A stretch of DNA of 5,599 bases from Methylomarinum sp964474415 (lineage in GTDB: Bacteria; Pseudomonadota; Gammaproteobacteria; Methylococcales; Methylomonadaceae), in NCBI GenBank assembly GCA_964474415.1, contig CAYYSO010000144.1:1-5599 (forward strand), written 5' to 3'. The notes beneath the pieces were generated by a model that searched no databases, was not told the origin of the DNA, and worked only from the letters and a program-made list of their open reading frames with translations. Shown here in pieces: positions 1 to 5,599 of this stretch. The translations under genes were made by a program, and so were the position numbers. The first letter of the stretch is position 1; the number at the start of each line of letters is the position of its first letter.

Positions 1-115
1 TATTCTCTGACGATTTAGTTGCGTTACCTGATTAAAGGGTGTGAACGGTTACCTTTGGATTGAGGGTCGACCAAGGCTTCAGTGATTCATTCCATCTCGC
101 TGCTGTAGATCCCTT

Positions 116-559
116 TCAGTCGGCTCCCAAGTGAAAGTGCAAATATGCAACATCTTGTTTTTCTGGCCCATTTGTCCATAATCTATAGTTCTTAGTTCCT
201 AATTTGTTGACTACCGCTACAATTGTAGAAAATAGATCGATGATATATTCGTTATCCTCGTTAGTTAATTCTCCAATATTTTTAATGTCCTTTTTAGGCA
301 CAAACATATAGTGAATTCTATATTTTGGTTTAGGATGCTTAAACACTATTGTTTTATCAGTTTCTACAATGACATTTGGGATCAACCGGGGTATTTTTTG
401 AACAATTACAGATGCAAAAAGACCGGCTACATCATTAGCCGCCAAACAATTATCACATGGAAAAATACTTAAAAGCGACCGCGGCTTTGAATCTGCAAAA
501 AGAAAACCACCCAATAGAAGTCCCGCTATAAATGTAAACAAAGCTAGTACATAGAACAT
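116..559 (-). CDS. Membrane-anchored HIT-family protein (histidine-triad nucleotide hydrolase/transferase fold)
   Basis: The 147-residue product starts with a hydrophobic segment (about residues 3-22) that reads as a single membrane anchor or uncleaved signal. A CxxC (C35, C38) follows, then a HIT domain over about residues 60-147. Domain landmarks are ETDKTIVF (66-73), the VPKKDI strand/turn (87-92), the helix after GELTNED, and the C-terminal motif Y139-L-H141-F-H143-L-G. HIT proteins normally have HxHxH, with the middle His as nucleophile toward nucleoside phosphoramidates or dinucleotides. Here the middle and last His remain but the first is Tyr. The CxxC lies where many HINT-type proteins have a zinc-binding pair, though the spacing to the domain is longer than usual. 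The ATG is preceded by AAGGG about 6 nt upstream, which supports this start. The substrate is unknown. The gene is co-oriented with the upstream GGDEF gene but 367 bp away. The HIT assignment is secure; catalytic activity is inferred. Confidence 0.87.
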   Translation of the reverse strand: MFYVLALFTFIAGLLLGGFLFADSKPRSLLSIFPCDNCLAANDVAGLFASVIVQKIPRLIPNVIVETDKTIVFKHPKPKYRIHYMFVPKKDIKNIGELTNEDNEYIIDLFSTIVAVVNKLGTKNYRLWTNGPEKQDVAYLHFHLGAD

Positions 560-926
560 TTTCTGCCCTTAGTTAATTTAATGTTAAGATCAGTTGCCAC
601 ATCCAACTGATCTTTCTAAGTTAATCGAAAGTGAGCGCATTATCAGGTCAGGTTCTGCGACGATTGTATTTTTTATTACAGACCAGGTAATGATTATGAA
701 TCAATCTGTTGCTAAAATCAGCCAAGATTCGTTGAAGTTGATGCCTATTTTCAGTGTCATACTCTCAACAAAAATCAACTTGTTTTTCTGCTAATGACGT
801 GTGTAACCAATAGACTCTGAATACATGAGTATGAGGCGGTAATTTCATGTTTTTCTAATATTTAAGGAGATTCGGCCTCGGCGCGATTTGACCACTACCT
901 TGAGTGTGAGCCACTTTCAGACTTGT
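560..926. other. Non-coding stretch between HIT gene and GGDEF gene
   Basis: No convincing gene is seen in these 367 bases. A 66-codon plus-strand frame (594-794) starts inside a hairpin, has no Shine-Dalgarno sequence and resembles no protein family I know. The notable element is the perfect hairpin at 586-614, listed separately. No clear intrinsic terminator follows the GGDEF stop. A loose 8-bp inverted repeat (735-742 with 774-781) followed by a short plus-strand T-run is too open to call a terminator. Positions about 865-890 are locally more GC-rich than their surroundings. Confidence 0.6.
586..614 (-). promoter_or_regulatory. Perfect 11-bp hairpin in the region upstream of the HIT gene
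   Basis: AAGATCAGTTG (586-596) and CAACTGATCTT (604-614) are exact reverse complements separated by a 7-nt loop (597-603). The hairpin ends 27 nt upstream of the HIT start codon. Read on the minus strand it is followed by TAACATTAAATT, so it has no proper U-tract. On the plus strand only TTTCT follows. It is therefore not a textbook terminator. It could be a 5'-UTR structure of the HIT mRNA, a protein-binding dyad, or a weak transcript end for the upstream gene. The structure is seen directly; the role and the strand assignment are inferred. Confidence 0.6.
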
Positions 927-2924
927 CTACTTTGTTTTAAAAATTACCCGGTTACGCCCTTCTTTCTTGGCCTGATACATAGCCTTATCAGCGGCATCAA
1001 TAATATCGTAATAATTACGATATTGAGAACCATGCATCACAACGCCTATACTCACGGTTAAAGAATCACATTTAATACGCTTTCCAAGAATTTTTCCGCG
1101 CCTTTCCACTTCTGCTCTGATACGCTCTGCATATCTTGTCACACCATCAACCGTCGTATTCAATTGTATAAATATAAACTCTTCTCCGCCATAACGCCCC
1201 ATACAATCACCCGGCCTGGTCAAACTACGCAAAATATCCGCGACGACTTTTAATGCATCATCTCCCGCCTGATGTCCACATTTATCATTAAGATTCTTAA
1301 AGTTATCGATATCAATAAAGCCCACCGCTATTGGACTGTGCTTGACTAAATCCTCTTGAAAAATATCTTCCAGAAACTCATTTAACATCCGTCGATTATT
1401 AAGTTTGGTTAATGGATCTGTTAGTGAACGTTTTCTTTCAAGCTCCAGTTGTCGGGCATTATTAAGAGCGATACCTAATTCATTGGCGATGGGGACAATT
1501 TGATATAGTACATTATCGTCAAGTTGCTTTTGTGATATTGCATTATCAGCATAAATAATACCTATAAATCGATTATGGCGTAATACCGGAACTGCCATAA
1601 ATTCCTTAACATTTTGTTGCTTTAAAACTTTGCATTCCAACCAGGAGGTATCAGTAATCAAAACGGGTTTTCTGTGCCGGAGGCATTTTAATAAATCAGT
1701 AGATGCCGAACTGATCATAATTTCCGGCATCTCTGATTCAGAATCTGAATCTTCAACTGAACAAGAAGCAGATGTAATAAGGCTGCGTCTTTTGGGGTTA
1801 ATATTCAGCATCATAACGCGGTCAAAATCAAAATTATTCTGTATGGCTTCAAGCGTACGCGGTACAAAATCTTTAGCGTCAAGACTATGATGTGGCGCAG
1901 TTAAGCTGGATAAAAAAACGGCATTGTTTTTACTTGAATCGGGACCTTGATTCCCTCCCCAAGCCCCGATTTTACTTAAATTAATGGTTGCTTGAACCAG
2001 ATTTGCCCGCAACTTGTGCAGATTAGGAAAGTTTATGCCATAAAAATCCTGAATATTACGCATTTCATCATCTACATGATCCAAAATCTCATCTATATTC
2101 AGTTGCTCTACATCCAGAGTATTTAAAACATCAATTTGCAATATTGGATGGTTATTTCCATGCACTGAGCTGATGCCTTGCATCCAGGCGATAAAGTTTG
2201 CAAAAGACACAATGGCTATATCTGTCTCGAATCCGGCTGCCAAAGGATTATTCAGAAAATCAGTGTGATGTAAAGCAACTACGGCCGTAATCGACGCAGG
2301 CAATTGCCATTGTTGGCAAAACACATAACCTATTTCAGCATGGGTTATACTAAAAAAGGTGTTCTCATTTTCGGGTATTGAATTATCACTTTTTTCAAAA
2401 AAGGCTAAAAAATCACTGTATGTAACCAATCCATGTGTTTCCAGAACAATTTTTCCTATATCATGCAACAAGCCAGCCGCATAAACTGTATCGGGAGCAG
2501 GATGATTTAAAGAAGCAGCAATTGCTCGGCTTAAACCCGCCACAAAAAGACAATGTTGCCAGAAATACAGTTGATCAAATTGTACATTTTTACTGGGTTT
2601 TATTAAATGATTAAAAAACAACAAATCCAGTGATAATTGTTTGACTTCTGCAAATCCCAGTAAATTAACGGCCCTGTTTAGTGAAGAAATTTCAGCGGGA
2701 AGTCTAAAAGCGGCTGAGTTAACAAGTTTAAGCAGTTGCGCTGCTAATGCAGGCTCCGTTTCTATTACCCGGGATAAATCAGTGACTGTTGTGTTTGCAT
2801 CATTAGTCAGGGTTAAAAGTGTGACTGTCGCCGCAGGGATCATTTGCAGCTTTTTAATGTCTCCTTTCAAAACAGAATTTGCTTTCTCAAGCAACTTCAT
2901 CGAGTCTTTACTACTTTTAGACAT
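927..2924 (-). CDS. HDOD-GAF-GGDEF signalling protein, probable diguanylate cyclase
   Basis: The domains, in order, are HDOD (about residues 20-250), GAF (about 350-495, core FMAVPVLRHNRFIGIIYAD) and GGDEF (about 500-666). Residues are numbered from a TTG one codon upstream of the ATG. The cyclase half looks complete: DPLTKLNNRR (504-513), the metal-binding FIDIDNFK (537-544) and the active-site GGEEF (580-584). An RPGD inhibitory site (571-574) lies exactly five residues before GGEEF, so it should make c-di-GMP from two GTP with product feedback. The HDOD half keeps H125, H155-D156, H196 and H220-H221 of an HD metal site, but the usual last Asp appears to be Asn (N244). No membrane segment is seen, so it is probably cytosolic, with GAF as a likely sensor. 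The start is uncertain. An ATG at 2924 is taken; a TTG directly before it (2925-2927) and an ATG eight codons in are alternatives, and none has a good Shine-Dalgarno sequence. The ligand and target pathway are unknown. Confidence 0.93.
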   Translation of the reverse strand: MSKSSKDSMKLLEKANSVLKGDIKKLQMIPAATVTLLTLTNDANTTVTDLSRVIETEPALAAQLLKLVNSAAFRLPAEISSLNRAVNLLGFAEVKQLSLDLLFFNHLIKPSKNVQFDQLYFWQHCLFVAGLSRAIAASLNHPAPDTVYAAGLLHDIGKIVLETHGLVTYSDFLAFFEKSDNSIPENENTFFSITHAEIGYVFCQQWQLPASITAVVALHHTDFLNNPLAAGFETDIAIVSFANFIAWMQGISSVHGNNHPILQIDVLNTLDVEQLNIDEILDHVDDEMRNIQDFYGINFPNLHKLRANLVQATINLSKIGAWGGNQGPDSSKNNAVFLSSLTAPHHSLDAKDFVPRTLEAIQNNFDFDRVMMLNINPKRRSLITSASCSVEDSDSESEMPEIMISSASTDLLKCLRHRKPVLITDTSWLECKVLKQQNVKEFMAVPVLRHNRFIGIIYADNAISQKQLDDNVLYQIVPIANELGIALNNARQLELERKRSLTDPLTKLNNRRMLNEFLEDIFQEDLVKHSPIAVGFIDIDNFKNLNDKCGHQAGDDALKVVADILRSLTRPGDCMGRYGGEEFIFIQLNTTVDGVTRYAERIRAEVERRGKILGKRIKCDSLTVSIGVVMHGSQYRNYYDIIDAADKAMYQAKKEGRNRVIFKTK

Positions 2925-3352
2925 CAAATGATTTATCAGCTTAATGTATTAAAAAAATCTTTAACAAAAAAACTGAGTTTTTCTTAATCTCTGATCTTCT
3001 AAAAACCATTTCGCTCTCCCTGATAACAGTTAGACAAGTGCAAAAAATTTGCTGAGTGTAGGTGCTATTTTGCCAAACTATATCATAGTTTTCTGACTTG
3101 AGGATCTCCATTTTAGTTTGCATTTTTCCGCGATGAGCAAGCATGCATGGGGTTTTGCATCCTGGAAATCGTAACTTTTATTACCCACTCTCTGTGATAT
3201 AGACCCATTCTTCCATTTTCTCAAACCAAGAAAAAACCCTTCAATTCTTAACAGAAAAGAAGGGCTTAAAAACTAAGTATAAATCCGTATTATTTACAGA
3301 GAGTCAAGACCCAATAAAAAGCATTAATCTTAACATTCCTTAATTATATGGA
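2925..3352. other. Non-coding stretch between GGDEF gene and ssb
   Basis: These 428 bases hold the presumed promoter and leader of the HDOD-GAF-GGDEF gene and the 3' end of the ssb transcript. The ssb terminator (3231-3267) is the one clear element. Short dyads occur at 2968-2982 (AAAAACT/AGTTTTT, 1-nt centre) and 3075-3091 (AAACTAT/ATAGTTT, 3-nt centre), but at this AT content they are near chance. A 67-codon minus-strand frame at 2941-3144 has no ribosome binding site and no recognisable similarity, and is not called. No convincing -35/-10 pair for the GGDEF gene was found. Confidence 0.6.
3231..3267 (-). terminator. Rho-independent terminator of the MFS-ssb unit
   Basis: Read on the minus strand, AAGCCCTTC (3267-3259) pairs with GAAGGGTTT (3242-3234), giving nine pairs including one G-U. 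The 16-nt loop can fold a further four pairs (TTCT/AGAA). The 3' arm runs into six T residues (3236-3231). The structure begins about 85 nt after the ssb stop codon, in the right orientation to end that transcript. On the plus strand no T-run follows, so it should act in one direction only. Confidence 0.78.
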
Positions 3353-3850
3353 TCAGAAAGGAATATCGTCATCAAAATCCTCATAGGCAGCTGGCGGCGG
3401 TGTATTAGACGATTGAGATGGTTGAGCCGCGGCGGCTGGTTGTGAAGAAGGCTGTTGTGTCTGGGGTTGAGAATAACCTCCTCCCTGTTGGCCATTATCA
3501 GCAAGATTTGCAGTGCCGCCGCTACGGCTGCCTAGCATTTGCATTTCATCTGCAACAATTTCCGTGGTATATCTGTCCTGTCCGGACTGATCCTGCCATT
3601 TATTGGTTCTAATATGTCCTTCTACGTAAACCTGACTCCCTTTGCGCAGATATTCACCAGCAACTTCAGCCAGACGGTTAAAGAATACGACCCGGTGCCA
3701 TTCTGTATGTTCACGACGCTCGCCCGTCTGTCTGTCTTTCCAGCGTCGAGTTGTCGCCAGTCTGATATTCGTTACCGCTCCACCACTGGGCATATACCTG
3801 ACTTCAGGATCAGCCCCTAAATTTCCGATTAACATCACCTTGTTAAGCAT
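3353..3850 (-). CDS. ssb: Single-stranded DNA-binding protein SSB
   Basis: SSB coats single-stranded DNA during replication, recombination and repair, and recruits partner proteins through its C-terminal tip. The 165-residue product has an N-terminal OB fold (about residues 1-107, opening MLNKVMLIGNLGADPEVRY). The stacking residues W37, W51, F57 and W85 each match E. coli SSB W40, W54, F60 and W88 with a constant offset of three. A Gln/Ser/Pro/Ala/Gly-rich linker (about 110-155) leads to the acidic tail EDFDDDIPF, the canonical partner-binding tip. Length and layout are typical of a tetrameric gammaproteobacterial SSB. GGAG lies 6 nt before the ATG and fixes the start. That GGAG falls in the last sense codons of the MFS transporter gene, whose TGA ends 3 nt before the ATG, so the two genes are probably translationally coupled. 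A terminator follows about 85 nt downstream. Confidence 0.98.
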   Translation of the reverse strand: MLNKVMLIGNLGADPEVRYMPSGGAVTNIRLATTRRWKDRQTGERREHTEWHRVVFFNRLAEVAGEYLRKGSQVYVEGHIRTNKWQDQSGQDRYTTEIVADEMQMLGSRSGGTANLADNGQQGGGYSQPQTQQPSSQPAAAAQPSQSSNTPPPAAYEDFDDDIPF

Positions 3851-3853
3851 TTT

Positions 3854-5293
3854 TCACTCCGTATTTGATAAAGGTATCTCGGTTGTCGATACCCGATTGA
3901 TATTTTTCTCACCCCATTGTACCAATAATTTTTGAATTTCATCCTTGTTAAGGATGGTATTATCAACTTTTAAATAAGCCGTATTTTCTTCAAAATACAG
4001 TTTTACTTCTTCCACACCGGAAATTTTCAACAACTGGTCTGAAAACTCGTCAGCTTGTTCCGGTAAAATGCTATCCAGAGATAATAACAGGTTGGCAAGA
4101 TAACGCGGTGGCCGCATAAACAAGGCTACCAATATCCAGCTGACTGCCATGGCTGCGGCAAACCAGAATACCGCCGTGGCACCATATTCACCATATAACC
4201 ATCCGCCGCTGACGCCGCCGGAAAAAGCCCCCATAAATTGTGAACTGGAATAAGCGCCCATCGCCGTACCTTTTAAATCGCCTGGCGCCGTTTTGGAAAT
4301 CAATGATGGTAAGGTCGCTTCCAGCAAATTAAAACCACAGAAAAACAACCATAAGCCAGCAACCAGACCAATCAACTCCAGCGAAAACTGCGCCAGAATA
4401 ATATTAGCAGTCACCAATATTACAATGGCGCCGATAAATACCTTTTTCATCTGCCGTTTTTTTTCCGCGAGTATGACAAAGGGAATAATGACAGCAATTG
4501 AGGTAACCAGAATCGGCAAATAAACCTTCCAGTGATGTTCTGGTAACAGGCCCGCATCACGCATTAACAAAGGGACTACGACAAAACTGGCCGTTAAAAT
4601 CAGATGCAGTATAAAAATTCCGTAATCCAGTCGCAATAAATCCGGCTCAGTAATTACTTGACTAAACTGAGCCGGTATCATTTCGGCATCTCGATGGGTG
4701 ATGATCTTTTTTGGATTGGGAACTATAAACAGAACGACAAAAATGGCCAGCAGGGCTAAAACAGCAGTCAGGCCGAATATGCCATTGATACCGGCATAAG
4801 ATGCAATCACCGGCCCAAGGGTAATGGCTACGCCAAAAGAAATACCTATGCTGGCGCCAATAGTCGCCATCGCTTTGGTTCGATGTACTTCTTGAGTCAG
4901 GTCAGCAAGCAGCGCCATAACAGCAGCGGCAATGGCCCCACTACCCTGTAATGCACGCCCGAGTAATACGCCATAGATGGTAGTGGAAACAGTGGCCACA
5001 ATGCTGCCTGCGGAAAACAGTAACAGACCGGTGACAATAATTTTTTTGCGGCCATAACGGTCTGATAATAAACCGAAAGGAATCTGTAACAGCGCCTGGG
5101 TTAAACCATAAATACTGATCGCCAGCCCCACCAGCACGGGAGTGGCATGTTCCATCTGTTCAGTAAACAGGGATAAAACCGGCAGAATCATAAAAAGACC
5201 CAGCATTCGCAAAGCATAAATACTGGCAAGTGCTAAGGTTGCCCTTTTTTCCATTGCTGTCATTGGGCTGGTTATATCCTGCAACTGACTCAA
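3854..5293 (-). CDS. MFS transporter (DHA1-like, 12 membrane segments) with a soluble C-terminal domain, linked to ssb
   Basis: This 479-residue inner-membrane protein has about twelve hydrophobic segments between residues 19 and 393. The loop after segment 2 carries MFS motif A, GLLSDRYGRKK (74-84). Segment 5 carries a Gly-Pro pair (160-161) like the antiporter motif C. These mark it as a major facilitator protein, probably a proton-coupled drug or metabolite exporter; the substrate cannot be read from sequence. After the last segment, residues about 408-463 form a soluble tail (ISGVEEVKLYFEENTAYLKVD) that resembles an HMA/ferredoxin-like fold but has no CxxC metal site. The start is a TTG. 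AGAGG lies 6 nt upstream of it, whereas the in-frame ATGs at codons 11 and 14 have no spaced Shine-Dalgarno sequence. A family member sits between uvrA and ssb in P. aeruginosa (PA4233), so the linkage is conserved, but its reason is unknown. Confidence 0.9.
   Translation of the reverse strand: MSQLQDITSPMTAMEKRATLALASIYALRMLGLFMILPVLSLFTEQMEHATPVLVGLAISIYGLTQALLQIPFGLLSDRYGRKKIIVTGLLLFSAGSIVATVSTTIYGVLLGRALQGSGAIAAAVMALLADLTQEVHRTKAMATIGASIGISFGVAITLGPVIASYAGINGIFGLTAVLALLAIFVVLFIVPNPKKIITHRDAEMIPAQFSQVITEPDLLRLDYGIFILHLILTASFVVVPLLMRDAGLLPEHHWKVYLPILVTSIAVIIPFVILAEKKRQMKKVFIGAIVILVTANIILAQFSLELIGLVAGLWLFFCGFNLLEATLPSLISKTAPGDLKGTAMGAYSSSQFMGAFSGGVSGGWLYGEYGATAVFWFAAAMAVSWILVALFMRPPRYLANLLLSLDSILPEQADEFSDQLLKISGVEEVKLYFEENTAYLKVDNTILNKDEIQKLLVQWGEKNINRVSTTEIPLSNTE
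3857..3860 (-). promoter_or_regulatory. ssb ribosome binding site embedded in the end of the MFS gene
   Basis: On the minus strand the junction reads GGAG-TGA-AAA-ATG. The Shine-Dalgarno GGAG uses the last sense codons of the transporter, the transporter stop follows at once, and ssb starts after three bases. This layout favours translational coupling or re-initiation by ribosomes finishing the transporter. It is a site that both sets the ssb start and links SSB output to the transporter message. Confidence 0.85.
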
Positions 5294-5299
5294 ATCTGA

Positions 5300-5304
5300 C
5301 CTCT
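5300..5304 (-). promoter_or_regulatory. Ribosome binding site that selects the TTG start of the MFS gene
   Basis: AGAGG on the minus strand lies six bases before the TTG at 5291-5293. The in-frame ATG codons further in lack such a site. A six-codon minus-strand mini-frame (ATG at 5308-5310, encoding MIRGQI) overlaps this site, and its TGA (5290-5292) overlaps the TTG, so a short coupled leader is possible but unproven. Confidence 0.6.
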
Positions 5305-5328
5305 GATCATTTGATTTTAAAACTGACT

Positions 5329-5337
5329 ATTATAACA
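5329..5337 (-). promoter_or_regulatory. Extended -10 promoter for the MFS-ssb unit
   Basis: On the minus strand these bases read TGTTATAAT, a perfect TATAAT hexamer with the upstream TG of an extended -10 element. No good -35 hexamer lies 16-18 bases upstream, which is usual for extended -10 promoters. Transcription would begin near 5322, giving a leader of about 29 nt before the TTG start. Confidence 0.6.
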
Positions 5338-5447
5338 ATCCTGACATGATATGCTTTTGTTTTAACAATGTGTGCGTGCGCATTGATAATCCTTCCCTCC
5401 TGTACTGATCATTTTTTATCATTGTATCCTTGGGTTTTGCCTTTTGC

Positions 5448-5477
5448 TGGACGTTACCCAAGTATAAATCGTATATT
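5448..5477 (+). promoter_or_regulatory. Candidate sigma-70 promoter of uvrA
   Basis: TGGACG (5448-5453, 4 of 6 to the -35 consensus) and TATATT (5472-5477, 5 of 6 to the -10 consensus) are 18 bases apart. They would start transcription near 5484, about 25 nt before the uvrA ATG. The -10 is inside a 13-base palindrome. TATAAA at 5463-5468 is an alternative -10 but lacks a well-placed -35. Confidence 0.35.
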
Positions 5478-5482
5478 ATACG
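5470..5482. repeat. Palindrome CGTATA-T-TATACG over the presumed uvrA -10
   Basis: The two six-base arms are exact reverse complements around a single T. The dyad covers the likely -10 hexamer of uvrA and lies 27 bases before its ATG, a normal place for an operator. A six-base dyad of this kind is expected by chance about once in a window of this size, so the case rests on its position. It does not match the LexA consensus (no CTG/CAG ends). Confidence 0.35.
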
Positions 5483-5508
5483 GTTCTTTAAATTGTCTGA
5501 GTTGTGTA

Positions 5509-5599
5509 ATGGATACCATCAATATTCGAGGAGCACGCACCCATAACCTGAAAAATATTGATCTTGATTTACCCCGCGATGCATTGATTGTCATCACCG
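5509..5599 (+). CDS. uvrA: UvrA, excinuclease ABC subunit A (N-terminal fragment)
   Basis: UvrA is the damage-recognition ATPase of nucleotide excision repair, which loads UvrB onto damaged DNA. Only the first 30 codons are in the window. They read MDTINIRGARTHNLKNIDLD followed by LPRDALIVIT. The RGARTHNLKNI block and the PRD-LIVIT strand are the conserved lead-in to the first Walker A loop of UvrA, which would begin just past the window end. The ATG at 5509 matches the usual UvrA start. The ribosome binding site is weak (GAG about 7 nt upstream). The gene is divergent from the MFS-ssb unit across 215 bp. It is truncated only by the window edge. Confidence 0.95.
   Translation, partial: MDTINIRGARTHNLKNIDLDLPRDALIVIT

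Noticed and set aside
34..57. Possible terminator after the HIT gene (AAAGG/CCTTT with a bulge)
   Set aside because: The stem is short and bulged, and no T-run follows on the minus strand.
735..781. Plus-strand terminator-like repeat (AAGTTGAT / ATCAACTT followed by GTTTTT)
   Set aside because: The loop is over 30 nt, the stem is AT-rich, and there is no plus-strand gene upstream to terminate.
594..794. 66-codon plus-strand frame
   Set aside because: It begins inside the hairpin at 586-614, has no Shine-Dalgarno sequence, and its protein shows no recognisable family or compositional sign of a real gene.
3075..3091. Small dyad AAACTAT-ATC-ATAGTTT
   Set aside because: Seven-base arms in AT-rich DNA are near chance, and there is no promoter beside it to make it a credible operator.
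2941..3144. 67-codon minus-strand frame upstream of the GGDEF gene
   Set aside because: No ribosome binding site at a normal distance, no similarity I recognise, and it covers the area where the GGDEF promoter should be.
3100..3230. Possible c-di-GMP riboswitch near the GGDEF gene
   Set aside because: Neither strand shows the conserved GEMM cores; only short GC-containing words resemble parts of it.
3275..3285. AAGTATAAATC repeated at 5460-5470
   Set aside because: An eleven-base AT-rich match is expected by chance in 5.6 kb, and flanking similarity is weak.
3187..3304. Nine-base inverted repeats (ACTCTCTGT at 3187-3195, ACAGAGAGT at 3296-3304) flanking the ssb terminator, like ends of a small mobile element
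   Set aside because: No target-site duplication is visible next to either end, and a nine-base match at this distance is expected about twice by chance in a window of this size.

Overview
The window looks like chromosomal DNA of a gammaproteobacterium of moderate to low GC content. Three things point there. The 165-residue SSB has the Trp/Trp/Phe/Trp DNA-stacking set of the E. coli protein and ends in DDDIPF. The right edge holds a UvrA N-terminus (RGARTHNLKN). The order uvrA / MFS transporter / ssb is the one known from Pseudomonas aeruginosa (PA4234-PA4233-PA4232). A Methylococcales-like host would fit, but nothing here settles the lineage below class.

Layout from left to right. Positions 1-115 show no gene. 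Positions 116-559 (minus) encode a small membrane-anchored HIT-family protein. Positions 560-926 are non-coding and contain a strong 11-bp hairpin just upstream of the HIT gene. Positions 927-2924 (minus) encode a large HDOD-GAF-GGDEF signalling protein with an intact GGEEF active site and an RxxD inhibitory site, so it is probably a product-inhibited diguanylate cyclase. Positions 2925-3352 are non-coding and hold a minus-strand intrinsic terminator (about 3231-3267) that closes the next unit. Positions 3353-5293 (minus) are a two-gene unit, MFS transporter then ssb. The transporter stop lies 3 nt before the ssb ATG, and the ssb Shine-Dalgarno sequence sits inside the last transporter codons. 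Positions 5294-5508 are a divergent promoter region, and uvrA starts at 5509 on the plus strand and runs off the window.

The right half combines DNA maintenance (SSB, UvrA) with a transporter that travels with them for unknown reasons. The left half is a c-di-GMP signalling gene and a HIT protein, co-oriented but separated by 367 bp and so not obviously one operon. I see no mobile element, CRISPR array, tRNA, rRNA or recognisable riboswitch, and no new multi-gene system. The points most worth a second look are the hairpin upstream of the HIT gene, the HIT protein with an altered catalytic triad, the possibly bifunctional HDOD-GGDEF protein, the soluble tail of the ssb-linked transporter, and the divergent promoter region with a very degenerate LexA-like site.
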